NCBI GenBank assembly: GCA_021795235.1
Contig: JAJYPP010000005.1
Location: 1 to 64,000, forward strand
Reading direction: 5' to 3'
DNA: 64,000 nucleotides
From: a bacterium
GTDB lineage: Bacteria; Chloroflexota; Dormibacteria; Aeolococcales; Bog-877
The position numbers and the translations under genes were made by a program. Position 1 is the stretch's first letter. Each line of letters opens with the position of its first letter. This document shows, one piece after another, positions 53,995-63,849 of the stretch. The notes under the pieces are model-generated. The model was not told where the DNA came from and ran no database searches. It was given only the letters and a program-made list of their open reading frames with translations.

Positions 53995-54662
53995 GCGAGG
54001 GCGCCTCTGCTCACCGTGCTGAGGAACTCCTGGCGCAGGGCCGGGTCCGCCTCGTACGCCCCTCGCCAGTAGGAGCTGTTGGTCCGCGTGGTCTCATCAC
54101 GAACCCCGCGCATCCTGGTGCAAAGATGGGTGGCTGAGAGATGGACGGCCACCCCATGGGGAAGCAGCTGATCCATCATCCAGTCGGCGACCTCCTGCCC
54201 GAGACGTTCCTGGACCGTGAACCGGCGGGCGTAGACGTTGACCAGCCGGGTCAGCTTGGAGAGCCCAACGATGTGCTCGTGGGCTATGTAGGCCACATGG
54301 GCGAAGCCGTGGAATGGCAGGGCGTGGTGCTCGCACAGCGAGTAGAACGGAATCGGCCCCTCGATGATCTGGCTGATCCGGCAGTCCGGTCCACCTCGGC
54401 ATTCCGTCGGGAACACGGTCAACAACTTCACGTCCCCGTCGTATCCCCGGGTGGAGTCGACCATGGCCCTGATGAAGCGTCGAGGGGTCTCCCGCGTCGC
54501 CGGAGTCCTCAGATCCATCCCCAGGGTGGCGAATATCTCGGCGGCGTAGCCTTCCAGCCGGGTGAGCACCTCGGGCGTCAACTGCCGGGGCTGGTCGCCC
54601 CGCCAGTGGCTGTCCAGGGCCGTGGTTGTCGCAGCGCTGGTTGGATCCTTCGGGTCGCTCAC
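53991..54662 (-). CDS. folE: GTP cyclohydrolase I
   Basis: FolE makes 7,8-dihydroneopterin triphosphate from GTP. The 223 residues show zinc ligands in YSLCEHHALPFHG and LSATHLCTRMRGV, plus GLSKLTRLVNVYARR and ERLGQEVADWM. The GTG at 54662 follows AAGGAG. It heads a three-gene unit with the SDR and RibD_C reductases. Confidence 0.95.
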   Translation of the reverse strand: MSDPKDPTSAATTTALDSHWRGDQPRQLTPEVLTRLEGYAAEIFATLGMDLRTPATRETPRRFIRAMVDSTRGYDGDVKLLTVFPTECRGGPDCRISQIIEGPIPFYSLCEHHALPFHGFAHVAYIAHEHIVGLSKLTRLVNVYARRFTVQERLGQEVADWMMDQLLPHGVAVHLSATHLCTRMRGVRDETTRTNSSYWRGAYEADPALRQEFLSTVSRGALA

Positions 54663-55003
54663 TCACTTCTCCTTAAGGTGGGGCATCGTGCCCTGACGCT
54701 GCGGCGATCGCTGAGCGCGGCTCACATGCTGCCGCCGGCTCGGAGAGCTGGAACCTCGATTCTATGGTCTGGCGGTCATCCAGCCCAGGATGCCACCTCA
54801 CCTATCGCAGCCATCAGAAGCTGCAGACCGCGGTCGCAGACAGCAGTCGCAGGTTTGCGGCCTGCCGTCCAACTGGTAGTGCTTGGGCCGGGAACTGGAC
54901 CACCGGACCCAAACCTAGCCGACCGGTGCGACCACGAGTGCCTGGGAGAGGTAGCATTCTCGCCGTCACGGCCGCCGCCGTCCACCGAATCTGGAGCCGC
55001 GAG
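54663..55003. other. Divergent gap folE / DinB, no gene
   Basis: About 340 bases of upstream region for both divergent genes. No repeat or promoter that I can assign with confidence. Confidence 0.4.
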
Positions 55004-55486
55004 ATGATCTCAGACGACGATTACCTCTACTTCATCGACGAGCAGCTCGACGCGATGGTGGCCATGGTCGAGGAGCTGGGCGACCACCTCGCCAACACCT
55101 CGCTCGAAGCCGTCGGTTCCAACTCACCCTATGCGATCCTCACCCACTGCTTGGGCGTGATCGAGTTCTGGGGTGGCCACGTGGTCGCCGGTCGTCCCTC
55201 AGATCGGGACCGGGCCGCCGAGTTCACCGCCAGCGGCCCAGTCGCGCCCCTAGTCGCTAGAACCCGGCGAACCCGGCAGCAACTGGCCAGGGATGTCCGA
55301 GGGGCGGTGGCGGCCGATCCCCCACCCAACAGCTCCGGACCCGAGACGGCCAAGCTGCCGATAGGGAGTACCCAAGGAGGTGCCCTGATCCACATTCACG
55401 AGGATCTGGCCCGGCACCGCGGTCAGATGGATATCACCAGGGATCTCCTGCTCATGCGCGACCCCAGGCATGAGCGGTCGGAGTAG
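55004..55486 (+). CDS. DinB-like putative metal-dependent hydrolase or thiol transferase
   Basis: 160 residues of the DinB/DUF664 four-helix fold: EQLDAMVAMVEELGDHLANT, LTHCLGVIEFWGGHVV, LVARTRRTRQQLARDV and IHIHEDLARHRGQMDITRDL. The His residues of these blocks form the usual metal site. Relatives are thiol-dependent transferases or of unknown role. The ATG at 55004 follows GGAGCC; the open frame further upstream is not DinB-like. Confidence 0.82.
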   Translation: MISDDDYLYFIDEQLDAMVAMVEELGDHLANTSLEAVGSNSPYAILTHCLGVIEFWGGHVVAGRPSDRDRAAEFTASGPVAPLVARTRRTRQQLARDVRGAVAADPPPNSSGPETAKLPIGSTQGGALIHIHEDLARHRGQMDITRDLLLMRDPRHERSE

Positions 55487-56124
55487 TTGGCTACGCTGGT
55501 CGGCAACAACGCGACGCCGCTCGGGGAAGCCGCCCGATAATCAACCTGCGGGCCGTTGGCAACGGTCTGGCCCTGGCGATCGGGGTCGCCACTTTCATCG
55601 GGGCCATGCTCGTCGCTGAACTGCTGCCGCCACCATCTCCCCTGCCCCGCCTCCGGGGGGACCGGCCCAGTTGCTGATGGATTCGTGGTCACCGCCCGCA
55701 GGGCGGCATGCGCAAGCCCGGCCGCCACGCTTCTGGGCCGCGCTGCAGTGGGACCGTGGCGGAGCATTGCTCGCACGCCGCTGAGCCGGCCCATGCCTCC
55801 ACTCATCGGGTTGCGCTCCCCTGCCAGTTCCGCCCCGTGGCGCTGGTAGCGGTCGGAAACCATCGCCCTCGCCATCCCGCCTGAGGAACTTCGACCTCGA
55901 CCACAATGGGGTGGCCCAGGAGCAATCGACCCAGGTCCTCGAGGTCACCGCGACGGCCGGCAGCATGGTCACCGTCCAAGCTGCCAGCTCGTTAGCGGCG
56001 GCGTCGAGCCCATCGAAGCAGGTGCTGTGACCCCGGTGGATGGCCAGGCCACGGCCGTCGTCGGCCAGTCTTGTCGACAGTTGACGACTTGTATTAGTGC
56101 ATCTGTGTGTAGTATACTCGAAGC
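55487..56124. other. Accessory gap, no clear gene
   Basis: About 640 bases. A frame at 55537-55677 encodes one hydrophobic segment (LALAIGVATFIGAMLVAELL) but has no start codon, so it may be a gene fragment. The end of the gap holds a promoter-like pair TTGTAT (56089-56094) and TATACT (56113-56118) before the HTH fragment. Confidence 0.4.
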
Positions 56125-56658
56125 ATGGAGCTCGTAAGGATTGGTGAAGCAGCCAAGATGACGGGTCTGCATCAACAGACCTTGCGTCGCCTCGCGGCCG
56201 ACGGCGAGGTGCCTGTGTCTTGGTCTCCGGCTAGCAAGGAACTGCGCCGAGATCATGAGATCAGGACTGCGACCTTCGCTCCAGTCCACAAGACCAGCCG
56301 CAAGTTCGGTCCTACGCCGGAACAACACCACTTGGCCACCGCGAAGCGTCGTCCGACGACGCAATCACGCTCCATCGTCAAACCACGCATCTCCGCAGTT
56401 CCGAGGTCCACAAAGGGTCGCCTCGGACGTGCCTGTAGCCCCGTTGGGCAGGGCACCCACCACTCAAGCCTTCAGCAGCTAGCGCTCGATCGCGAGATCA
56501 ATACGTATAGCTACGCTAAGACTTGGGGAGACTCTGATCCGAGGTTCAACCCCGTAGCTCACTCCTTGGTTCTCACCCAGTCAGTAGCCGGCAGCGACGT
56601 GCCGGACACCGTGTGGTTTGTGGTGCGGGAGAGCCCCACGCCTAGGCGCTCGCGGTAA
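56125..56658 (+). pseudogene. MerR/IS607-like HTH fragment
   Basis: The first 45 residues (MELVRIGEAAKMTGLHQQTL, RRLAADGEVPVS) are a MerR-like helix-turn-helix as found at the N-terminus of IS607-type recombinases or excisionases. The remaining 130 residues are low-complexity-like and match nothing I know, so the gene is probably truncated and fused to random sequence. A promoter-like pair with 18-bp spacing precedes the ATG. Confidence 0.5.
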
Positions 56659-56899
56659 CCAGCGGCGAAGGGATCACCGCTCAGAACCGGCTATCCCTGG
56701 TGCGGTCAGCCAAGGGGCGAATCACCAATGCCTGGGGCAGCGGCTGGGCTGATCGAGCGGCCAGCTCGTGACCGAGGTGGCAGCCGGTCGCTGCGGATAC
56801 AGACCCACCCTGCGCCCGGGCGACTTCGCTGACGGCCGCGCCGCGTGCCCCGTGGCAGGTCCGCGAAACCACGGTTGAGCGCTGGCCGTTCAGATCCCC
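56659..56899. other. Gap before lipoprotein gene
   Basis: No gene recognised; contains the upstream region of the lipoprotein gene. Confidence 0.35.
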
Positions 56900-59002
56900 G
56901 TGGAAGCAGCCCTTGCCACGGGACGATCGCGGAGGTGGGCTATCCTCACTGGCGGGTTCTTCCTTGCAATTGCCTGCGCCGCGATCCTCTCGAGTTGCGC
57001 GGGCGGCTCGGCACTGACCTCTAGCGCTGGCCACTTCCCCCGTTCCATATCTTTCACCACGGCCGGAGTCGGGCCCAACCAGATCGACTGCCAGAACCCG
57101 AGCAACTCGGGGGGCCTTGGCGCCGCGGGCGGGCCCCTGGCCAGCTACGTAACCGCTGCCGGAGCCGGCGCCGAGCTTTTCGGGCATTGCAATCTGGTAG
57201 CGATCCGCCTCAGTCCATCTGGGCCCTGGCGGCTGCATCACATTCCGATGGACCTCATGTCAGCGGTGACCCTGGGCAACGGGTCGATCTTCGGGGTGGG
57301 CTTCAATCCCCTCGGCGGAACCAACCGCTGGTGGCAGATCTCGGGCCCAGCCGACGCCTCTCGGTGGACGGTCGCGCCGTTACGGGGATCGCCGCCCGCA
57401 ACCTACGATTCCCTGAGTTGCGACGCCACGGGAGCTCTCTGCGTCGCCTTCCCCTCCGCTCTCAACCTCTGGGCGCAAACTTGTCCCGCCCCGGGGATGG
57501 GACAGCCCCGACCACCCTCCATCCCCGCTCGCCTGCCGCTGTTTGTCTACAGGTCTGCCGGTGGGTGGGCCGAGCTGCGCGGTCTGCCGCCGAACGTGCT
57601 CGTCGCGGGAGCGGCCGTGACGGCCCAGGGTACCCTTCTCCTGGCCGGTCAGGTCGGGAGCCGCGGAGTGCTTCTCAGCAGCGGCGACTCCGGAGCCAAG
57701 TTCCACACGCTTGTGAGCGCAGATGCTCCGCTCGCCGCCGTCGCCACCTCAGGCAACTTCGCAACGGCGGTCGGAGGCACACTGTCATGCTCAGCCGGAG
57801 TCCGCGAGCCCGCCGACCTGCACCAGGAGGTCTACTCAAGCAGCAACGGAGGGGGCAGTTGGCGACGGACGTTCTACTCGAAATCGGCGGCATATCCCCT
57901 GGCCGGAGTCGCCATCTCACACACCGGCAAGGCCCTGGTTGCAGGGGGAGTCACTGATCGGTGCGGCTCGACCTTCCTCTTCTGCGCCCAAGCATTATTG
58001 CGCCTCGATGGGCACGGAACCCCTACACCGGCTCATCCCGCCAGCGCTCCAATCCTGAGCTTTGCTTTGTCGTCCTCGGCGGGAACGGTGATGGTCAACG
58101 GTGCGGCCCTCTTGCTCACCTCCCCCAATCGGGGTAAGACATGGCAGGTCCAAGGGGTGGTGACCCCGCCGTCACTCCGGGCCGTCCAGTTCTTCGCCGC
58201 CCACCCTGAGCAGGGAGTCGCCGAGGTGAACATGGGATACGGACTGAGCAGCCTGGAGACCCGTGACGGGGGCAGGACGTGGACCCAGGGGCCCACGCCT
58301 CCGCCCGGCGGGGCGGCCACCCCGGTCGCCTGGGCCTCGCTGCAGGTGGCATACGCGATCTCCTCCACCACTCCGCAGCGCCTGCTAAAGACCGTCGACG
58401 GAGGTTCGCACTGGACCACTACGCATTGGCCCGGCAATGACGGGTCCCCGGTCTGGTTGTACTTCCAGAACCCCGACCGGGGATTCGCTGCCATAGCCAC
58501 CGGACAAAATCTGGAATACGTCATCACCACCACGGACGCCGGCAGCTCCTGGCACCCCCTCAAGCCCGCGGATCTGACGGTCCCCTTGCAGCCCGCGGAC
58601 ATGAGCGCTCTTTCCAGCGGCCGAACCACGGAGCTGCTGCGCATGCACGAGTGGGGCTGGCGTGCGCATGAGAATGGAGGAAGTGCCTTCACTCACACCA
58701 CCCGGGCGCCCGTAGACCCGAGCACGATCGCGATCCAGCCGGGTGGGTGGGTCTGGGCGGCCGGAACCCTAAAGTGGTGGTATGACCCTGCGGCCGCTCT
58801 CTGGTTGGGATCAGCCCGCGGAAGCGCCCACACGTACACCGAGCTCCCCTTTGGACTCGCCCCATCGGAGATCGGCTTCAGCACCCACAACCGCGGTTGG
58901 ATGGTCCTGAACGGTCAGCTGTTCACGACCAGCACGGGAGGGCTCCATTGGCTTGAGGTGCCAATAAGGGTCCAGGGTGTGGGGCCGTATTCCGTGGGGT
59001 GA
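56900..59002 (+). CDS. Secreted lipoprotein with BNR/Asp-box beta-propeller
   Basis: 700 residues. A lipoprotein signal (RRWAILTGGFFLAIACAAIL followed by SSCAGG, Cys as lipobox) sends it to the membrane surface. The body has repeated Asp-box-like turns (SSGDSGAKFHT, SSSNGGGSWRRT, TSPNRGKTWQV, ETRDGGRTWTQ, KTVDGGSHWTT, TTTDAGSSWHP), as in sialidase and Ycf48-type propellers. It likely forms one or two propeller domains that bind ligands or proteins outside the cell. No catalytic residues of sialidases are obvious. The GTG at 56900 is the only start that keeps the full signal peptide. Confidence 0.8.
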   Translation: MEAALATGRSRRWAILTGGFFLAIACAAILSSCAGGSALTSSAGHFPRSISFTTAGVGPNQIDCQNPSNSGGLGAAGGPLASYVTAAGAGAELFGHCNLVAIRLSPSGPWRLHHIPMDLMSAVTLGNGSIFGVGFNPLGGTNRWWQISGPADASRWTVAPLRGSPPATYDSLSCDATGALCVAFPSALNLWAQTCPAPGMGQPRPPSIPARLPLFVYRSAGGWAELRGLPPNVLVAGAAVTAQGTLLLAGQVGSRGVLLSSGDSGAKFHTLVSADAPLAAVATSGNFATAVGGTLSCSAGVREPADLHQEVYSSSNGGGSWRRTFYSKSAAYPLAGVAISHTGKALVAGGVTDRCGSTFLFCAQALLRLDGHGTPTPAHPASAPILSFALSSSAGTVMVNGAALLLTSPNRGKTWQVQGVVTPPSLRAVQFFAAHPEQGVAEVNMGYGLSSLETRDGGRTWTQGPTPPPGGAATPVAWASLQVAYAISSTTPQRLLKTVDGGSHWTTTHWPGNDGSPVWLYFQNPDRGFAAIATGQNLEYVITTTDAGSSWHPLKPADLTVPLQPADMSALSSGRTTELLRMHEWGWRAHENGGSAFTHTTRAPVDPSTIAIQPGGWVWAAGTLKWWYDPAAALWLGSARGSAHTYTELPFGLAPSEIGFSTHNRGWMVLNGQLFTTSTGGLHWLEVPIRVQGVGPYSVG

Positions 59003-59060
59003 CGCGGGCGGCGCATTCAGGCGGAGCTCAAGAGTCTCATCGCTCCTTCGCCTGGGCACA

Positions 59061-59086
59061 CCAAGACTTATGGGCAGCTGCTCAGG
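59061..59086 (+). repeat. Third copy of the 41-kb inverted-repeat sequence
   Basis: CCAAGACTTATGGGCAGCTG resembles AAGGACAAGACTTATGACC (41676) and, on the minus strand, AAGGACAGAACTTATGGCC (41010-40992). Confidence 0.4.
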
Positions 59087-59170
59087 CGGGCGGCCACGTG
59101 GCGCTGTAAGAAGGGCAGGAGTGGTGCGTCTGATGGCTTTAGCCGTTTTCTCCTGGTTGACTTCGTGGCG

Positions 59171-59761
59171 TCAGGGGAACGTTCCGGACGGGTTCGGCGC
59201 CCAGAGCGACCTCCACGTTGGGAGGATTGACTCGTAGATGATTTCATGTCCAGACGCGTCGGGGTGGAGCCCGTCCTCGGCCAAGGATGAATCGGGTATC
59301 ACACCGTGGAGTGGGACAAAGGGGATTCCACGAGCGACAGTGGTTGCCTGCTCGATCGCCTGATACCGGAGTATCGATCGATTGTCAAAGTTGTGCGCCG
59401 GGTGTCCGTCGGTCACGTTGGTGGGACCCAAGACCAGGAGCCGCGATGTCACAGTCCGTGCGCGCTCCAACAGGTCTATGAACATCGTGGTGAAGCGTTC
59501 TTCGCCGGTTCGGGGTCCTTCGGGGAGATCGTGGGAATCGTTGATGCCAGTGGCGATAATCAACGCGATGGGTGACCTCGACGCACATTCACGCTCGAAG
59601 CGGTCGAGGAGATCCTCCAATCGATCTCCGGGAACCCCAAGGTTCATGACCTTTGGATGGAGAGGAAGCGATTGTGCGGACCAGTGTCGGACACGCTCCG
59701 CCCACCCGCCACCAGTATGGTCGCCAACGCCCGCGGCGATGCTGTCGCCAAAGATGCACAC
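59171..59761 (-). CDS. SGNH/GDSL-type esterase
   Basis: About 196 residues from the GTG at 59761. The SGNH blocks are present: Ser in CIFGDSIAAGVGD, Gly in VMNLGVPGDRLEDLL, Asn in IIATGINDSHDLP, and the Asp-His pair in EDGLHPDASGHEI. The frame extends to an ATG at 59848, but that part covers the right end and hairpin of the neighbouring TnpB element, so the insertion may have replaced the original start. Substrate unknown; no signal peptide, so cytoplasmic. Confidence 0.82.
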   Translation of the reverse strand: MCIFGDSIAAGVGDHTGGGWAERVRHWSAQSLPLHPKVMNLGVPGDRLEDLLDRFERECASRSPIALIIATGINDSHDLPEGPRTGEERFTTMFIDLLERARTVTSRLLVLGPTNVTDGHPAHNFDNRSILRYQAIEQATTVARGIPFVPLHGVIPDSSLAEDGLHPDASGHEIIYESILPTWRSLWAPNPSGTFP

Positions 59762-59774
59762 GTTCTGGTGAACT

Positions 59775-59796
59775 GCCTCCCCCTGAAGGAGGAGGC
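59775..59796 (-). ncRNA. Right-end hairpin of TnpB element (possible guide-RNA end)
   Basis: GCCTCC (59775-59780) pairs with GGAGGC (59791-59796), with inner CC/GG pairs around TGAA. It lies about 50 bp past the tnpB stop. IS200/IS605- and IS607-type elements end in such hairpins, and TnpB guide RNAs usually run from late tnpB to this end. A guide RNA is inferred, not shown. Confidence 0.5.
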
Positions 59797-59844
59797 TTCC
59801 GCGTTCTCCCAAGGGTTCATGGAGGCTTCGCAGCCCGGTGCCGG

Positions 59845-61034
59845 TCATGCGGCGACCAGTCTTTGGGCCGTTTGGCTTTCCCGCATCCCAAGCCCCGACC
59901 CGGTCGAAGCCTCAGCCCTGCCCGATGAGGGACAGGTCCCCGGTTCGTACCCGGGGCGGGCAGCATTCGGCGCTCCCCCGAACCAAGCGGGTCCGAGGCC
60001 CCCGCTCAGGGCGCGTTGAAGGATGTTGCAGGCAGCGTTGAAGTCGGCGTTGCCGGACCAGCCGCAGGCGTGGTTCAGGCATTGGAACAGCGCTTGGCTC
60101 TGGCGCTGCCCAATGGCCTTCGACCCGCAAACGTGGCACTCTTGCGAGGTGCCCGATGCTGGAACGGTGACGCTCACCCCGCCGTTGTCGACCATCTTGT
60201 AGCTCACGAAGTTGAGGAGCTGGCCCCAAGCCTCGTTGAGGATGACCCGGTTCAGCCCGGCCTTCTGGCGGACGTTGCGACCGGGCTCCTCCACGGTCCC
60301 GGCCGCCGAGGCGCTCATGTTCTTGCTGTCCAAGTCCTCGAATGCGGCGGCGCGGCAGGTGTTGGCGATCTCCAATGCGACCTTGTGCTGCCAGTCCTCC
60401 CGGCGGCGGGCTCCTTCTGCGCGCAGGGCCGAGATCTTGGCATAGGCCTTCTGCTCGTTCTTCCCGATCCGGCCCTGGCCCTTACCGCCGCTGCACGCCC
60501 ATCTCGCATGGCGTTGCCGGGCGCTCTCGTGCTCCAGCAGTGTCAGGCGGCGTTGCTCGGGCTTGCTGAGCCACGGCTCATGGGTGAACTCCGCGCCGTT
60601 CGAGCCGGCCAGTGGGATCATCACGCCCCGGTCGAATCCAGCCACTTGGCGGGTCTCCAAAGGGGTCCGCAGCTTGGGCTTGGGCATTTCAGCTTCAGAC
60701 TCAGCGTCCAAAGCCCGTTCTTGGACGACACGGTGGCGCCGGTGATGCGGGCGTCCTGCGGGACCGGGCGGTGGTAGCGGAACTTGACCGCGCCGACCTT
60801 GGGGATGTTCACGCGGGCGAACTTGCGGCTCAGACGCGTGAGTTTCAGGTCCCGCCCCTGGGGGATGGCGAAGGCAGGACGGATCTTCATCTTGGCGTGG
60901 AAATCCAGAGCCTTGGACACCCCGGTCCAACAACTGGTCCACGCCGTCCAGTAGTGCTCAGCCACGGCCTGCGACGCCTGCGCCGGGAGGGCGGCCAGCC
61001 ACGGGATGTCCTTGCAACGGCTGCCACCTGCTAG
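59845..61034 (-). pseudogene. TnpB nuclease (IS605/IS607 type), truncated and frameshifted
   Basis: The N-terminal part (WLAALPAQASQAVAEHYW, ARVNIPKVGAVKFRYHRP, ATVSSKNGLWTLSLKLK) lies in one frame, the rest in another (QVAGFDRGV, FEDLDSKNMSASA, ECHVCGSKAIG, CGWSGNADFNAACNILQ). Adding one base to the AAA run at 60687-60689 joins them. The first 60 or so residues are missing; the frame begins right after the marR stop. The RuvC residues (Asp, Glu, Asp) and the zinc finger are intact, so the copy decayed recently. Confidence 0.85.
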
Positions 61035-61592
61035 TCAGCTGTGCTCCCCGCGGACCGCGCGGTCGAGCACTGCCGCAAGCTCGCTGAGGGCCTCTTCGAG
61101 AGCGCTCTGTCGCCCAGGCGGGAGTTCGGACATGGCCTCCACCACTAGCTGCGCTCGAGCTCGGCGAATGCGTTTAAGGAGGCGGGTGCCGGCTCGACTG
61201 ATGTGAACCAACACCGCTCGCCGGTCGGCGGGATCCGGGCACCGCACCAACAGATCCTCGGCCTCCAGCCGCTGCAGCTTTGGGGTGATGGTGGAGTTGT
61301 CCACGCCGCTGAAGGTGGCCAGGTCAGATGGGTGGCAGGGACCGGTGCCGGCGATTCGCACCAGCAACCAGATGTGAGAGAGCGGAAGCGAGCAGTGGGC
61401 GCGTCGCATCACCTCGGTCTGGACGTCATTGCGACTTACCCAACCGACAATGGCCGTGAGCGAGTCCTCCAGTCCCAACGGTGGCTGCTCGGGTGGCCTT
61501 GGACCCTGCTCACTCGCCTGGGCGAACAAAGTGGGGGTTGTCGTCAGCAACGGTGGGATCACCGACCTCAGCGCCGGCTCGGTCGTGTTCAT
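61035..61592 (-). CDS. MarR-family regulator
   Basis: 185 residues with a MarR winged helix ([60 protein letters not shown]). The ATG overlaps the stop of the MFS gene (ATGA), so exporter and regulator are one operon. It should repress that operon through the palindrome at 63455-63490 and release it on drug binding. The tnpB remnant begins immediately after its stop. Confidence 0.9.
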   Translation of the reverse strand: MNTTEPALRSVIPPLLTTTPTLFAQASEQGPRPPEQPPLGLEDSLTAIVGWVSRNDVQTEVMRRAHCSLPLSHIWLLVRIAGTGPCHPSDLATFSGVDNSTITPKLQRLEAEDLLVRCPDPADRRAVLVHISRAGTRLLKRIRRARAQLVVEAMSELPPGRQSALEEALSELAAVLDRAVRGEHS

Positions 61593-63433
61593 TTGTCCGG
61601 AGTGCTGAACTTGACCGTGGCGGGGCCGGGCTCCATGCCGCGACGAGCTGCCAGGTCCCCGGGACGAGAGGCCGCAGCCGTGCCGGGGGCGAGCCCCGCT
61701 GCCAGCGAACCCGAAGGGACGGTGGCCACATCCTCCTCATGGATGTACTTGCCCCCTCGCAGCCAGCTGGCGATCGTAGCCACCAGGCTGGCGGCAATCG
61801 CGAAGATGAAGGCGGACCTCAGGCCGGTCATGAACGGACCCGAAATCAGCTGGGGGAAGAAGGCGCGGCCGGTCAGGTACGCGACCTTGGCGTGGCTCAA
61901 GTGAGGCAGGATGGGGCCGAGCAGGGTTCCGATAGGGTTGTAGCCCAGGAAGGCCGCAAACAAGCTACCCACGGCGGGGAGGTTTGCCACCTTGCTGGCG
62001 TAGGCGTTCGGTACCCCCTGGGCGGTGAGGCCGTGGTAGAGAGCATGGGGCAGACTGCCGGACAGCCCGACGATGATCAGGGTGAAGAAGATGCCCATCG
62101 AGAGCACCTGGGCCGAGTTCTGAAAGGTGGCCGCCATGCCCGCCCCGGCCCCTCTCTGATGGGGCGGCAAGCTGTTCATGATTCCCGCCTGGTTGGGGGA
62201 TGCGAAGAGTCCGCTGGCAAGACCGTAGACGAACAGCAGGGCTCCGAATGCCAGGTAGTTGAAGTTGGCCGGTAGCGTCAGGAAGAGGGCGAAGATCACC
62301 GCCGAGGCGGCGACTCCGATGGTGGCGAAGAGTCGCGATCCGTAGCGGTCGGAGAGGATGCCGGCCAGCGGGCCGGCCACCAGGAAGCCCACCGTGAGGG
62401 GCAGCATGTAGATGCCGGCCCAGAGCGGAGTCTCGGTGAAGCTGTAGCCGTGCTGGGGCAGCCAGATGCCCTGCAGCCAGATGATCAGAATGAAGAGGAG
62501 GCCGCCTCGAGCCAGGGCCGCAAACAAGGCGGCGGCGTTGCCGGCAGCGAAGGCGCGGATCCGAAAGAGAGGGATCCGGAACATCGGCTGCTCGACCTTG
62601 GTCTCGATCCACATGAAGATTCCGAGCGCGATCACGCCGCCGATCATGGCCGCCAGCACCCATGGACTGGTCCAGCCCATGCTCTGGTTGCCGTAGGGAA
62701 GGATGCCGTGGGTGATCCCGACCAGCAACGAAATCAACCCGGCAGCGAACACCAGGTTGCCCCACCAGTCAATCTTGGACGGGATCCTAATCCCGGTGTC
62801 ATGCAGCTTGAGGTAGGCCCAGACGGTTCCGAACATGCCGAACGGGACCGAGACCAGGAACACCAGGTGCCACTCGACAGGGCCCAGGACTCCCCCCAAG
62901 ACCAGGCCCAGAAAGGACCCCGCGATCGCGGCCACCATGTTGGTGCCGAGCGCGAGACCCCGCTGGTTGGAGGGGAACGCGTCGGTCAGGATGGCTGAGG
63001 AGTTGGCCCAGAGGAAGGCTCCCCCGACCCCCTGCAGCACTCGCATCACGATCAGGTACAGGGCGGCCTCGGGGCCCGTGCCAAACGTGAGCGACAGCAT
63101 GATTGAGAAGAAGGTGAAGATGGCAAAGCCGAGGTTGTACATCCGCACCCGCCCATACATATCCCCAATGCGTCCCAGGCTCACCACCAGGACTGCGGTG
63201 ACCACCATGTAGCCCATCAGCAACCAGAGGAAGAACGGGGTGTTGCTGGAGGTCAGCGGGTTGAGCTTGATGCCCCGGAAGATGTCGGGCAGGGCGATCA
63301 GAACGATCGAGGAATTAATGGTCGCCATCAGGATGCCCAGGGTCGTGTTGGAGAGGGCGATCCACTTGTAGTGAGGCCCCAGGGATGGTCTGGAAGTGGA
63401 TGCCGCCGTCGCCGCGCCGAGCCCTTGGCCCAT
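61589..63433 (-). CDS. MFS drug-efflux transporter (DHA2, EmrB/QacA type)
   Basis: A 614-residue exporter with about 14 membrane helices. Family signatures: [20 protein letters not shown] (helix 1, acidic residue replaced by Asn), [34 protein letters not shown] and [18 protein letters not shown]. The C-terminal 45 residues are Ala-rich and cytoplasmic. The ATG has GGGAGGG upstream. It probably exports hydrophobic toxins with proton exchange. Confidence 0.9.
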   Translation of the reverse strand: MGQGLGAATAASTSRPSLGPHYKWIALSNTTLGILMATINSSIVLIALPDIFRGIKLNPLTSSNTPFFLWLLMGYMVVTAVLVVSLGRIGDMYGRVRMYNLGFAIFTFFSIMLSLTFGTGPEAALYLIVMRVLQGVGGAFLWANSSAILTDAFPSNQRGLALGTNMVAAIAGSFLGLVLGGVLGPVEWHLVFLVSVPFGMFGTVWAYLKLHDTGIRIPSKIDWWGNLVFAAGLISLLVGITHGILPYGNQSMGWTSPWVLAAMIGGVIALGIFMWIETKVEQPMFRIPLFRIRAFAAGNAAALFAALARGGLLFILIIWLQGIWLPQHGYSFTETPLWAGIYMLPLTVGFLVAGPLAGILSDRYGSRLFATIGVAASAVIFALFLTLPANFNYLAFGALLFVYGLASGLFASPNQAGIMNSLPPHQRGAGAGMAATFQNSAQVLSMGIFFTLIIVGLSGSLPHALYHGLTAQGVPNAYASKVANLPAVGSLFAAFLGYNPIGTLLGPILPHLSHAKVAYLTGRAFFPQLISGPFMTGLRSAFIFAIAASLVATIASWLRGGKYIHEEDVATVPSGSLAAGLAPGTAAASRPGDLAARRGMEPGPATVKFSTPDK

Positions 63434-63454
63434 GCCGAGTTCCCTCCCAAGAGT

Positions 63455-63490
63455 CGAACAGTTGGTTTGTACATACTAACCAACTGTTCG
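63455..63490. promoter_or_regulatory. MarR operator, 13-bp perfect inverted repeat
   Basis: CGAACAGTTGGTT (63455-63467) and AACCAACTGTTCG (63478-63490) are perfect complements, 10 bases apart, 22 bp before the MFS start. The minus-strand promoter elements would lie inside, so a bound MarR dimer would block transcription. Confidence 0.85.
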
Positions 63491-63606
63491 ATCACGCGGT
63501 GGCGGCGTAGAGGTGCCCCGAGATTTCCGCCGCATCCGGCCCCGGGCTCGGACACCTCATTTCAGATCAGGGGCAATCCCTGAGCCGACAGAGAGGATGC
63601 CGGGCG

Positions 63607-63753
63607 CTGAAAGTCGAGACGCAGAACGTCAATTTCGCTGCTTGTCGGTTCTACGCGAGAATGGGCTGTTCGCTCGGCGCCATCAACCGCTTCGCCTACC
63701 CCGGCCTCCCGGACGAAGTCCAGCTACTCTGGTTCAAGGAGCTCGGTTCATGA
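63607..63753 (+). pseudogene. GNAT acetyltransferase, C-terminal fragment
   Basis: An in-frame run of 48 residues (KVETQNVNFAACRFYARMGC, INRFAYPGLPDEVQLLWFKE) is the usual C-terminus of a GNAT acetyltransferase, including the acetyl-CoA-binding helix (VNFAACRFYARMG). No start codon or N-terminal half precedes it; upstream lies the MarR operator. It is a gene remnant. Confidence 0.75.
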
Positions 63754-63849
63754 CAAGATCGCCGTGCGGCGAGACCGGCCCAGAGTCGCGTCCAGAATGG
63801 ACTCATTTGGGAGCTGCCATGCTCAGGGAGCTGTAGTAGTCTTGAGCGT

